DNA of 64,000 bases from Nonomuraea sp. SYSU D8015 (lineage in GTDB: Bacteria > Actinomycetota > Actinomycetes > Streptosporangiales > Streptosporangiaceae). Where the stretch lies: assembly GCF_008065375.1 (NCBI RefSeq), contig NZ_VJYI01000005.1, forward strand, positions 434,001-498,000. Reading direction: 5' to 3'. Positions within the stretch are counted from its first letter, which is position 1. Each line of letters starts with the position of its first letter. A program made the translations under genes and the position numbers. Of the stretch, positions 19,830 through 28,573 are shown piece after piece. The notes below the pieces were generated by a model. It saw nothing but the letters and a program-made list of their open reading frames with translations, searched no databases and was not told where the DNA came from.

Positions 19830-21134
19830 ATGCTTCGACGGATGGGTACGGCAGGCCTCCTGGTGATCACTCTGGCGGCGTGCGGCGGTGGCGGCGGGCC
19901 GGCGGGCGCCACCCCGAGCGGGGGCAAGGCCGCGCCGCCCGCCAAGACCACGCCGCCCGCGCCGAGCCCGTCCCTGGCGCAGGCCCAGCCCGACCCCGTC
20001 GAGCGCGTGCTGTCGAAGATGAGCGTCGAGGAAAAGGTCGGCCAGCTGCTCATGCCCGTCCTCTACGGCACGTCGGCCGACACCGTCTCGGGCGAGAACC
20101 AGGCGAGATACTCCGCCCAGACCCCGGCCAAGGTGATCGCGAAATACCACCTGGGCGGCGTGATCCTCTTCCCGCACAACATCAAGAGTGTCGGCCAGGT
20201 CGTCGGCCTGACCAACGGCCTCCAGCAGGCGTCGAAGGGGGTCCCGCTGCTGATCGGCACCGACCAGGAAAACGGTCTGGTGGCGCGGATGTCCGCGCTC
20301 ATGACCGACTTCCCCGGGGCGTCGCAGATCGGGGCCACGAAAAATCCGGACATGTCGCGCGCCGTGGCCAAGGCGACCGGCGTGGAGCTGCGCGCCCTCG
20401 GCGTCAACCTGGACTTCGCCCCGGTCGCCGACGTCAACGTCAACCCGAGAAACCCCGTCATCGGCCCGCGGGCGTTCGGCAAGGACCCGGAGCGGGTGGC
20501 CACGATGGTCTCCGCGGCGGTCAAGGGCTTCGCCGACGCGAAGGTGGCCGCCACCGCCAAACACTTCCCCGGGCACGGCGACACGACCGTCGACAGCCAC
20601 ACCGGCCTGCCCGTGATCAAGCACACGAAGGCCGAGTGGGAGCAGATCGACGCGCCGCCGTTCAAGGCCGCGATCGACGCCGGGGTGGACGCCGTGATGA
20701 GCGCCCACATCGTCTTCCCCAAGCTCGACCCGTCGGGCGACCCCGCGACGCTGTCCAAGCCCATCCTGACCGGCCTGCTCCGGCAGAAGCTCGGCTTCAA
20801 GGGCGTGATCTCCACTGACGCCCTCAACATGGCGGGTGTGCGGCAGAAGTACAACGACGGTGAGATCGCGGTGCGGGCCGTGCTGGCCGGCGCGGATCTG
20901 CTGCTCATGCCGAACAACCTGCCCAAGGCCTACCAGGCGGTGCTGGCGGCGGTGAAGTCGGGCCGGATCAGTCAGGAGCGCCTCGACGAGTCGGTCACCC
21001 GGCTGCTCGAGCTCAAACAGGCGAGGGGCCTGCTGACCAAGGCGCCCGTCGCGTCGGCGGAGGAGGCGGCCGACGTGCTGCGCTCCGCCGAACACCGCAA
21101 GCTGGCCGCCGCTGTTCTGCGTGCCGCACGCTGA
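19830..21134 (+). CDS. Exported GH3 beta-N-acetylhexosaminidase (NagZ-like lipoprotein)
   Basis: A 434-residue lipoprotein glycosidase. The signal peptide ends in the lipobox LAAC with Cys at residue 18, followed by a Gly/Pro/Ala-rich linker. The catalytic domain has the NagZ signature KHFPGHGDTTVDSHTGLP, including the His/Asp catalytic pair, and the nucleophile region ISTDALNMAGV. Such enzymes release GlcNAc from muropeptides or chito-oligomers. Outside the membrane it would feed GlcNAc to the neighbouring PTS. I chose ATG 19830, since codons upstream of it do not resemble a signal peptide. Confidence 0.9.
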   Translation: MLRRMGTAGLLVITLAACGGGGGPAGATPSGGKAAPPAKTTPPAPSPSLAQAQPDPVERVLSKMSVEEKVGQLLMPVLYGTSADTVSGENQARYSAQTPAKVIAKYHLGGVILFPHNIKSVGQVVGLTNGLQQASKGVPLLIGTDQENGLVARMSALMTDFPGASQIGATKNPDMSRAVAKATGVELRALGVNLDFAPVADVNVNPRNPVIGPRAFGKDPERVATMVSAAVKGFADAKVAATAKHFPGHGDTTVDSHTGLPVIKHTKAEWEQIDAPPFKAAIDAGVDAVMSAHIVFPKLDPSGDPATLSKPILTGLLRQKLGFKGVISTDALNMAGVRQKYNDGEIAVRAVLAGADLLLMPNNLPKAYQAVLAAVKSGRISQERLDESVTRLLELKQARGLLTKAPVASAEEAADVLRSAEHRKLAAAVLRAAR

Positions 21135-21189
21135 CGCCCGCACCTGTCCGAGCGGACGCCATGTTTCCGGGCCGCCTCCCCAGGACGTG

Positions 21190-21999
21190 TCAGTGCTCGC
21201 CGTGCAGTCCGCTGGCGATGAACATCGAGGCGAGAACGGCGAAGAGGAAGGCCTGCAGGAACTGAATGAGGATCTCCAGTGCGGTCATGACGATCGTCAT
21301 CACCACGCCCAGGATGCCCAGCCCCACGCCGAGTGGGGTGACCTGCTCGAACAGGAACCAGAAACCCACCGAGCTGAAGAAGGCGACGATGATGTGGCCG
21401 GCGAACATGTTCGCGAACAGCCGGATGAAATGGGTGAACAGCGAGGTGATGAACACCTCGGCCAGGATCATCGGGGCGTAGAGCCCGTAGGCCCAGCCGG
21501 GCAGGCCCGGCAGGTGCACGATGCCCCTCAGGTACCCGCGTACGCCGTGGTGCCGGACGCCGAGGTAGACCTTGATGCCGTACACGCTGAGCGCCAGCAC
21601 TATGGGGAAGGCGATGTGGGCGGCGACGGGGAACTGGATGAGCGGGACGATGCCCATCAGGTTCCACACCAGGACGGTCAGGAAGATGGTCAGGAGCAGG
21701 CCCATCCATCGGTCGGCGTCCTTGCCGAGGGCGGGCCGGGCGATCTGGTCGCGTACGAACATGTAGGCGTACTCGCCGATGTTCTGCCAGCCCCGTGGCA
21801 CGAGCTTCGGCCTGGCGAACGCGGCCCAGCACACGGCCATGATGATGACCGAGCTGAGCAGGGCGATCAGCACCGGTTTGGTGAACCACGCGGGTCCGCC
21901 GGAGATGATCGCGTCGAACTGGAAGAGGTCGAGACCCGGGGCTTTCCATTCGGGGGAGGCGTTCGGGCCGGTGGAGGTGATCAGGATCGTCGTCCGCAC
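21190..21999 (-). CDS. atpB: F0F1 ATP synthase subunit a, isolated gene
   Basis: A 269-residue polytopic protein clearly of the ATP synthase subunit a family. It has SLFTHFIRLFANMFAGHI with the essential Arg that faces the c-ring, and a C-terminal IQFLQAFLFAVLASMFIASGLHGEH. I chose GTG 21999, after AGAAGGGACC; GTG 22041 is also open. None of the other atp genes is nearby, unlike the usual atpB-E-F-H-A-G-D-C operon. It may be the only copy displaced from its operon, or a second copy. Confidence 0.9.
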   Translation of the reverse strand: MRTTILITSTGPNASPEWKAPGLDLFQFDAIISGGPAWFTKPVLIALLSSVIIMAVCWAAFARPKLVPRGWQNIGEYAYMFVRDQIARPALGKDADRWMGLLLTIFLTVLVWNLMGIVPLIQFPVAAHIAFPIVLALSVYGIKVYLGVRHHGVRGYLRGIVHLPGLPGWAYGLYAPMILAEVFITSLFTHFIRLFANMFAGHIIVAFFSSVGFWFLFEQVTPLGVGLGILGVVMTIVMTALEILIQFLQAFLFAVLASMFIASGLHGEH

Positions 22000-22082
22000 G
22001 GCGGTCCCTTCTGGGTAGCGTCCTTTGCGCTGGAAGATCACCCTAACGACCGAATTGGTCGGATCCTATTGGTGGTATCCGG

Positions 22083-22859
22083 TCAGGCGTCGCGCCGGCG
22101 CAGGAGGAGGCCGCCGAGGAGCAGGGCCGCGGCCGTCCACGCGGCGAGCACGCCCAAGCCCGCCCATGGGGTGAGGGGCAGGACGGCGGCGTCGGTGGTG
22201 GCCTGGATCATGAGGCCGGCGTTCGCGGGGGAGAGGCTCCAGAGGAAGCGCTGCGTGTCCTCGTCGCCGAACATGCGGATGACGAGGGGGAACAGGTAGA
22301 GCAGGCCGAGCACGATGCCGGTGGCGGCCGCGGAGTCCCGTACGGCGACGGCGATCCCCGCGCTGAACAGGGCGATCAGCCCGAGATAGAGCACCGAGCC
22401 GATCGCGGCCCGCAGCGTCGGGCCGTCGGCCAGGGACAGCGGCGCGTAGCCGTGCGCCGGAGTGAAGCCGCTGGCGGGCAGCAGCAGCCGGCCCGCCACC
22501 ACGGACCCGAGCACCGCCGCCGTCCCCGCGGCCAGCGTCAGGCCCGTGAGCACACCTGCCTTGGCGGCCAGCAGAGTGGTCCGGCGCGGCATCGCGGTGA
22601 GGCTGGTGCGGATCAGGCCGGTGCTGTACTCGCCGCAGATCGTCAGGACGGCCAGCAGGGCCACCATGGCCTGGCCGAGTTGCACGCCCATGAGGCCGAT
22701 CCGGGTGGAGTCCTGGCCGCAGCCGGGCGACCCGCAGGTGACGACCGTGGCCGCCACGGCGCTGAGGGCCACGGTGAGCACGATCACCCCGGCGAGGAGC
22801 CAGCCGGGCCCCGGCATGGTTCGCAGCTTCGTCCACTCGGCGTGCAGCTCCCGCTTCAT
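22083..22859 (-). CDS. ABC transporter permease
   Basis: A 258-residue ABC-2 type permease. It starts MKRELHAEWTKLRTMPG, the typical N-terminus of actinobacterial exporters of this class, followed by about six hydrophobic helices. Its ATG overlaps the stop of the upstream permease (ATGA), and that gene overlaps the ATPase in the same way, so the three form a tightly coupled operon. Substrate unknown; a divergent two-component system suggests an antibiotic- or envelope-stress-responsive exporter. Confidence 0.85.
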   Translation of the reverse strand: MKRELHAEWTKLRTMPGPGWLLAGVIVLTVALSAVAATVVTCGSPGCGQDSTRIGLMGVQLGQAMVALLAVLTICGEYSTGLIRTSLTAMPRRTTLLAAKAGVLTGLTLAAGTAAVLGSVVAGRLLLPASGFTPAHGYAPLSLADGPTLRAAIGSVLYLGLIALFSAGIAVAVRDSAAATGIVLGLLYLFPLVIRMFGDEDTQRFLWSLSPANAGLMIQATTDAAVLPLTPWAGLGVLAAWTAAALLLGGLLLRRRDA

Positions 22860-24421
22860 ACGTCGCTCCTGCGCAGCCGGCGCGCGGCCAGGGCGAGGGC
22901 CAGCGCCGCGTACCCGCACAGCACGGCGAATCCGGCCCACGGCGGCAGCGGGTAGTAGCCGGCCACCGGCGCGTAGTGGGAGATCACCTGCGGGTATTCG
23001 GTGACGCTCTGCTGGATGGCGAATCCGGCGGCGGGCGTGATCCGCAGCAGCCAGTCGGACACGGACTCCGGCAGGAGAGACGCGGTCGCCAGCACGTACG
23101 GGACCAGGACCGCCACGATGGCCGCGATGACCGCCATGGCGCTGCGCCGGAACAGCACGCCCAGCGCGAGGGCGAGCACGGCGGACACGGCCAGCACCGC
23201 CGCGACCCCGACGATCACGCGCAGCTCGGTCAGTGTGCCGACCGGGAGGAAGTAGATGCCGTTGCCCTGGTAGATCCGTCTCGCGACAGGGAGGGTGACC
23301 GCGGCGGCGGCCAGCGCGGCGACGAAGGTGACCGCGCCGATCACCACGGCCTTGGCCGCCAGCACCCGGCCGCGCCGTGGGGCGGCCAGCAGCGTGGTGC
23401 GGATCAGCTGCCGCCGGTACTCGGCGGTCACGAACAGCACGGCCACGACGATCACGGCGATCAGCGCGACCATCGCGCCGGTGAGCGTACGCTCGATGCC
23501 GCCCTCCTCCGTCACCGGTGCGATGTCGCCGACGCCGGTGACGGTGAAGGTGTCGCCGGATCGGGCCAACCTGCCCGGGTGATGGGGCGTCACGCCGTCG
23601 AGCCCCGTCGTGACTCCGATGTCGTCGATCTTCCACGTGCCGCCGGTTCCCGCGCCGCGCACGCTGACCTGGTCCATGACGGCGGTGGCCTCTGTGAAGC
23701 GCGACGCCGACGTGGTCCCGCCGAGTGTGTTCGACGACACTGTCACATCGCCGGGGGAGGCGGCGAAAAGCCCGATGCGCACCTGAGCGGGCAGCCCGTC
23801 GAGGCGGGCCGTGCCGACCTCGATCCACTGCCTTCCATCAGGCGACTCCGAACCGGTGATCGTGTCACCGAGACGGGTCAGCCGCAGCCAGCGCGGCGAC
23901 TGCGGTGAGACACCGCCCGGGCGGCCGGCCACGTCCTCGGTGAAGTTGTGCTGCATGCGCGTGCCGTGGCTGCCGGTGACCATCACGGCCGCGTAGGGGT
24001 CGCCCTGCCTGGTGCTCTTCTTGATCATGACGCCGGCCTTCGCCCAGGGCACGACGCCGCTTACGACGTTTCTCACTCCAGGGGTGACATCGGGCTTGCG
24101 GATCTGGCCGGTCATGGAGCTCACCCGTACGGTGATGGTGCCGTCCCCGTTCAGGGGCTGGTGCACGAAGTAGAACCGGTCCCTCACGGCCTCGCCACCG
24201 GGCCCGAGGACAGGAGCGGGGCAGGGGACCTCGGCCGAACCCTTCATGCAGGAGGAGTAGCTGCCGCTCGCGGTCAGTGTCCCGAGCCCGGCGATCAGTA
24301 GCGCCGCGAGCGCCGTCCCGATCATCCAGCCGCGTACCGTGCGGAGTTTCGTCCACTCCGCGTGCAGCAGTTGCGCGAAGCCGTCGCGCCCGGCAGGTGC
24401 CTGCGAACGATAGGGCGTCAT
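22856..24421 (-). CDS. ABC permease with large extracytoplasmic lectin-like insert
   Basis: A 521-residue permease, about twice the size of its partner. After a first helix (about residues 33-50) comes a soluble segment of some 260 residues, then about six helices resembling the partner permease. Residues about 90-250 contain MIKKSTRQGDPYAAVMVTG and WLRLTRLGDTITGSESPDG...VRIGLFAASPG, which resembles DUF1349/concanavalin-like glucanase folds. The insert would face outwards and may sense or bind a ligand. It overlaps both neighbours by 4 bp. Confidence 0.85.
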   Translation of the reverse strand: MTPYRSQAPAGRDGFAQLLHAEWTKLRTVRGWMIGTALAALLIAGLGTLTASGSYSSCMKGSAEVPCPAPVLGPGGEAVRDRFYFVHQPLNGDGTITVRVSSMTGQIRKPDVTPGVRNVVSGVVPWAKAGVMIKKSTRQGDPYAAVMVTGSHGTRMQHNFTEDVAGRPGGVSPQSPRWLRLTRLGDTITGSESPDGRQWIEVGTARLDGLPAQVRIGLFAASPGDVTVSSNTLGGTTSASRFTEATAVMDQVSVRGAGTGGTWKIDDIGVTTGLDGVTPHHPGRLARSGDTFTVTGVGDIAPVTEEGGIERTLTGAMVALIAVIVVAVLFVTAEYRRQLIRTTLLAAPRRGRVLAAKAVVIGAVTFVAALAAAAVTLPVARRIYQGNGIYFLPVGTLTELRVIVGVAAVLAVSAVLALALGVLFRRSAMAVIAAIVAVLVPYVLATASLLPESVSDWLLRITPAAGFAIQQSVTEYPQVISHYAPVAGYYPLPPWAGFAVLCGYAALALALAARRLRRSDV

Positions 24422-25335
24422 CGCGGCGTCCCCCGGAACTCCACCGCGTCCCTGGTGAGCTCCAGGTACGCCTCCTCCAGCGTCGCGCGGTGCGCGGCCA
24501 CCTCGGAGAACGGGATCACCTGGCCGCTCAGCAGACCCACGATGTGCTCAGCGGCCAGTCCGGAGACGGTGAGCGTGTCCCGGTCGGTGACGGTCACGGT
24601 GGCGCCCGCGGAGGCCAGCACCCGCATGGCCTCCGGCCGCGCCGGCGTACGCAGCGTCACCCGGCCGTTGGATGCGGCCGCGATCAGCTCGGCCACGCCG
24701 GCGTCCGCCACCACGCGGCCCCGGCCCACCACCACGAGATGGCCGGCGGTGTCCTGGAGCTCGCTCATCAGGTGGCTGGACACCAGCACGGCCCGCCCCT
24801 CGGCGGCCAGCGACCGCAGGAAACCGCGGATCCACACGATGCCCTCGGGGTCGAGGCCGTTGAACGGCTCGTCCAGCATGAGCACCGGCGGGTCGCCGAG
24901 CAGCGCCGCGGCGATCCCGAGCCGCCGGCGCATCCCCAGGGAGAACCCGCCGGCCTTGCGCTTCGCCGCCGACCGGAGCCCGACCAGCTCCAGGACCTCG
25001 TCCACGCGGCGGGAGCCGAGCCCTTGCGAGTGGGCGAGCCACAGCAGGTGGTTGCGCGCGGTGCGGCTCGGCTGCAGCGCGCCGGCGTCCAGCAGGGCGC
25101 CGACGTGGCGCAGGGGGGTGCGCAGGCTCGCGTACGGCTGCCCGCCGATCAGCGCCTGGCCCTCGTCGGCCGCGTCCAGGCCGAGCACCACCCGCATCGT
25201 GGTGGACTTGCCCGCTCCGTTCGGCCCCACGAACCCGGTGACCTGGCCGGGCCGCACCGTGAACGACATCCCGTCCAGTGCCAGGGTTTCTCCGAACCGC
25301 TTGCGCAGTCCGGTGACTTCGATGGTTGCTTCCAC
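24418..25335 (-). CDS. ABC transporter ATP-binding protein
   Basis: A 305-residue nucleotide-binding subunit. Walker A is GPNGAGKSTT, the signature region FSLGMRRRLGIAAALLG, and Walker B VLMLDEPFNGLDPEG. The C-terminal extension (about 215-305) is typical of drug and lantibiotic exporter ATPases. It is the first gene of the three-gene operon ending at 22083, and is divergent from a histidine kinase across 127 bp. Confidence 0.92.
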   Translation of the reverse strand: MEATIEVTGLRKRFGETLALDGMSFTVRPGQVTGFVGPNGAGKSTTMRVVLGLDAADEGQALIGGQPYASLRTPLRHVGALLDAGALQPSRTARNHLLWLAHSQGLGSRRVDEVLELVGLRSAAKRKAGGFSLGMRRRLGIAAALLGDPPVLMLDEPFNGLDPEGIVWIRGFLRSLAAEGRAVLVSSHLMSELQDTAGHLVVVGRGRVVADAGVAELIAAASNGRVTLRTPARPEAMRVLASAGATVTVTDRDTLTVSGLAAEHIVGLLSGQVIPFSEVAAHRATLEEAYLELTRDAVEFRGTPR

Positions 25336-25462
25336 GCCAGGCAGACTAGGCAGCGGGCGCCGCGGAGGTCGTCACGCGGCGGAGCGATCTCCGCCGTCAC
25401 TGGCGGCAGCTACGGCGGGTCCCTCACACGAGGGATGCCAGAACGCCGCATGGGCCGTGACA

Positions 25463-26836
25463 ATGGCTTTCGTGCAGCGAGTGGGAGACGGGGGCGGGTG
25501 GTGGCGCCGGGGCGCGGCCAGTTTTCCGCAGGCGGCCCGGTACGCGCCCCTCGCGGCCGGGCTGCTGCTGGCGCTGGTCGCCGTGGCCGAGTCGGTCCTT
25601 CAGGGAGCCAGCGCGACGCAGCCGTTCCTGGGGGAGAGCGTGAGTGCACCGGCGGGCGATCCAGCCGGGCAAGCCGAAGGCCCGCCGGGGACTGCCGCCA
25701 CACACGGGCCGGGGTCGGCCGCCGCCACCGGCGGGCCCATGCCGCTTCCCACTGACGGGCCGGTGCCGGGAGCCACCGACGGGCCGTTCTACGCCATGGT
25801 CTTCCCCCTGCTGGCCCTGGCCACCACGCTCCCTCTGCCCCTGCTCTGGGCGCAGCCGCTGGTGGCCGCGGTCCTGGTCAGCGCGGCTGGCGTGCTGTCG
25901 ATCGCGGCGTTCCACACGCTGACCGCGGCCGGCGTGGCCGCGCAGCTGATCGCCTCCTACCGGTGCGGCCGCCACGGATCGCCGATCCCGGCCGTGCTCA
26001 TGACCGTGCCGTTCCCGGTGGTCGCCGCGGTGCTCGAGTCGGCCGGCTGGCCGGACGGGAAGTTGCGCCTGCTCACGGTGCTGCCGGCCTGCCTGGCCCC
26101 CGCCGCCGCGCTCGCCGGGATCGCCCGCAGGGCCCGAGGCAAGGCCCTGGCGGACACCGCCGCGCGGCAGGTCGTCGCGGACAGCCTGCTGGAGCATGTC
26201 GCCCGCGGCGAACGCGCCCGCATCGCCCGCGAGCTCCACGACGTCGTCGCCCACCACATCTCCATGGTCGCCGTGCAGGCCGAGACCGCCCGGCTGGCCG
26301 TCCCCGGGATGCCCGCCGCGGGCGCGGAACGGTTGCTGGCCATCGGCGACACCGCCAGGGCGGCGCTGACCGAGATGCGCCGCCTGCTCGGCGTGCTGCG
26401 CGAGGACGCCGAGGCGGAGGCGACCTGGCGGCCGCAGCCCGGCCTGCGCCTGCACGAGCTCAACGAGCTGCTCGACGAGTCCCGGGAGGCCTCCGGCAGC
26501 AGCACCCGGCTCATCCTGCGCGGCGCCCCGGTCGAGCTCGACCCGGGGGTGGAGCTGGCGGCGTACCGGATCATCCAGGAGGCGCTCACCAACGCGCGGC
26601 GGCACGCGCCCGGGGCGGCCGTGGACGTGGAGCTGCACTACACTGACGACGCCCTGCGGCTGGCCGTGCGCGACAACGGGCCAGGGCCGGCCGCCGAGGA
26701 GACGGCCGGGCACGGCCTGTCCGGCATGCGCGAGCGTGCCGCGGCCGTCGGCGGCGAGCTGCGCACCGGCCCCGCGCCGGGCGGCGGCTTCCTCGTCGAG
26801 GCCCGGTTACCCGGAAAGGACACCGACACCGCATGA
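25463..26836 (+). CDS. Sensor histidine kinase (HisKA_3/NarL class)
   Basis: A 457-residue membrane histidine kinase. After a hydrophilic start comes one helix (about 28-48), a Gly/Pro/Ala-rich extracytoplasmic loop to about residue 110, then a cluster of helices to about 220. The dimerisation domain has RARIARELHDVVAHHISM with the phospho-His at about 258. The HATPase domain ends with HGLSGMRERAAAVGGEL. ATG 25463 was chosen; the same frame runs open far upstream on the antisense of the ABC genes, which is spurious. Its stop overlaps the regulator start. Confidence 0.9.
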   Translation: MAFVQRVGDGGGWWRRGAASFPQAARYAPLAAGLLLALVAVAESVLQGASATQPFLGESVSAPAGDPAGQAEGPPGTAATHGPGSAAATGGPMPLPTDGPVPGATDGPFYAMVFPLLALATTLPLPLLWAQPLVAAVLVSAAGVLSIAAFHTLTAAGVAAQLIASYRCGRHGSPIPAVLMTVPFPVVAAVLESAGWPDGKLRLLTVLPACLAPAAALAGIARRARGKALADTAARQVVADSLLEHVARGERARIARELHDVVAHHISMVAVQAETARLAVPGMPAAGAERLLAIGDTARAALTEMRRLLGVLREDAEAEATWRPQPGLRLHELNELLDESREASGSSTRLILRGAPVELDPGVELAAYRIIQEALTNARRHAPGAAVDVELHYTDDALRLAVRDNGPGPAAEETAGHGLSGMRERAAAVGGELRTGPAPGGGFLVEARLPGKDTDTA

Positions 26837-27492
26837 TCCGCGTCGTCATCGCCGACGATCATCTGGTGGTCCGCACGGGGTTCGCCGAGCTGCTCGACAC
26901 CCAGCCCGACATCGAGGTCGCCGGGACGGCCGCCGACGGGGCCGAGGCGGTGCGGATCTGCCGCGAGCTGGCCCCCGACGTCGTGCTCATGGACGTGCGC
27001 ATGCCCGGCATGGGCGGCATCGAGGCCACCAGGGAGCTGGCCGGGCCGGGCGGGCCACGGGTGCTCATCCTGACCACGTTCGACCTGGACGAGTACGTCT
27101 ACGACGCGCTGCGCGCCGGGGCCAGCGGCTTCCTGCTCAAGGACGTCACCGCCGAGCGGCTCTTCGACGCCGTACGCGTGATCGCGGCCGGTGAGGCGCT
27201 GCTGGCCCCGGCCGTCACCCGGCGCCTCATCAGGGAGTTCGCCCGCCTGGGCCCGCGGTCCGACGCGCCCGTGGCCGCCCTGTCCACGCTCACCCCGCGC
27301 GAGACCCAGGTGCTCCGCCTGGTCGCCGAGGGGTTGTCCAATCCCGAGATCGCGGCCCGGCTCGTGGTGACGGAGGAGACCGTCAAGACCCACGTGAGCC
27401 GGGTGCTGAACAAGTTGCGGCTGCGCGACAGGACGCAGGCCGTGGTCGCCGCGTACGAGACGGGCCTGGTCGTGCCGCGCAGCCGGTCATGA
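26833..27492 (+). CDS. LuxR-type response regulator, partner of the upstream kinase
   Basis: A 219-residue NarL-family regulator with acidic residues D8-D9, the phospho-acceptor D54 (LMDVRMPGMGG), a conserved Lys in GFLLKDV and the LuxR HTH LTPRETQVLRLVAEG...TEETVKTHVSRVLNKL. It overlaps the kinase by 4 bp (ATGA), so they are coexpressed. The likely target is the divergent ABC exporter. Its stop is one base from the stop of the convergent rhaS gene, with no terminator between them. Confidence 0.93.
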   Translation: MIRVVIADDHLVVRTGFAELLDTQPDIEVAGTAADGAEAVRICRELAPDVVLMDVRMPGMGGIEATRELAGPGGPRVLILTTFDLDEYVYDALRAGASGFLLKDVTAERLFDAVRVIAAGEALLAPAVTRRLIREFARLGPRSDAPVAALSTLTPRETQVLRLVAEGLSNPEIAARLVVTEETVKTHVSRVLNKLRLRDRTQAVVAAYETGLVVPRSRS

Positions 27493-27493
27493 A

Positions 27494-28573
27494 CTAGAAG
27501 TCGAAGTCGTCAATGTTGTCCTTGTTGAACACGGTCGGCTTGCCGAGCAGCACCTCGCCCTTGGCCCCCACGGTGTACTCGCCGAGCTTGCCGGCCTTGA
27601 ACTTCTCGCCCTCGGCGCCGGTGATCTGTCCCGAGGCCAGGGCGGCGGCCGCGTACGCGGACAGGTAGCCCAGGTCGGCCGGGTTCCACAGCTCGAACGC
27701 GTCGATCGTGCCGTCCTTGACGAACTTGCGCAGCTGGTTCGGGGTGCCGAGGCCGGTCAGCTTGACCTTGCCCTTGTACGGCGAGTCCGACAGGTAGCGG
27801 GCCGCCGCGGCGATGCCCACGGTCGTCGGCGAGATGATGCCCGCCAGGTCCGGGTACGAGCGCAGCAGGCCCTGGGTCTCGGTGAAGGACTTCTGGTCGT
27901 CGTCGTTGCCGTAGGCGACCTTGACCAGCTCCATGTCCTTGTACTCGGGCTTCTTGAGCTCGTCCTTCATGAACTCGATCCAGGTGTTCTGGTTGGTCGC
28001 GTTCGGTGTGGCGGACAGGATGGCGATCTTGCCCTTGTGGCCGATCTGCTCGGCCAGGAGCTGCACCTCCGTACGGCCGAGGTCCTCGGCGCTGGCCTGG
28101 TTCACGAAGATGTCCCGGCCGTCGGGGGCGGTGTCGGAGTCGTAGCTGACGACCTTGATCCCGGCGGCCCTCGCCTGCTTGAGCGCGGGCACGACGGCGT
28201 TCGGGTCGTTGGCGGAGATGACGATGGCGTCCTGCTTCTGCTGGATCAGCGTGTTGATGTAGGACACCTGGGAGGAGGCGTTGGCGTCGGACGGGCCGAC
28301 CTCCTTGCCCTCGCCGCCGAACTCCTTGGCGGCCTCGATACCGCCATTGTCAGCGATCGTGAAATAGGGGTTGTTGACCTGCTTGGGCAGGAAAGCAATC
28401 TTCAATCCCTGCTTGAGCGGGGCGTTCGGGTTGGCCGCGGCCGACGACGCGGCCGTGGCGGCCGGGGCGGACGACTGCTGTTGCTGCACGTCGCTCCGCG
28501 TGGTGCCGCCGCCGCATGCGGCGGTCATCAGCACGAGCCCGGCCAGAAGCGCCGTGTGACGCATTTTCATCAT
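27494..28573 (-). CDS. rhaS: Rhamnose ABC transporter substrate-binding lipoprotein
   Basis: A 359-residue lipoprotein of the periplasmic-binding-protein-like family 4. The lipobox is TAAC with Cys at about residue 20, followed by a Gln/Ser/Ala linker. The mature part (FLPKQVNNPYFTIADNGGIEAAKEF..., GPSDANASSQVSYINTLIQQKQDAIVISANDPNAV, ISPTTVGIAAAARYL) closely resembles actinobacterial RhaS. It is the last gene of a rhaT-rhaP-rhaQ-rhaS unit. No rhamnose catabolic genes are in the window, so the substrate is inferred from similarity. Confidence 0.88.
   Translation of the reverse strand: MMKMRHTALLAGLVLMTAACGGGTTRSDVQQQQSSAPAATAASSAAANPNAPLKQGLKIAFLPKQVNNPYFTIADNGGIEAAKEFGGEGKEVGPSDANASSQVSYINTLIQQKQDAIVISANDPNAVVPALKQARAAGIKVVSYDSDTAPDGRDIFVNQASAEDLGRTEVQLLAEQIGHKGKIAILSATPNATNQNTWIEFMKDELKKPEYKDMELVKVAYGNDDDQKSFTETQGLLRSYPDLAGIISPTTVGIAAAARYLSDSPYKGKVKLTGLGTPNQLRKFVKDGTIDAFELWNPADLGYLSAYAAAALASGQITGAEGEKFKAGKLGEYTVGAKGEVLLGKPTVFNKDNIDDFDF

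Noticed and set aside
24362..25462. Long upstream extension of the histidine kinase frame
   Set aside because: It is antisense to the ABC ATPase gene, and the kinase homology and topology begin at about 25463.
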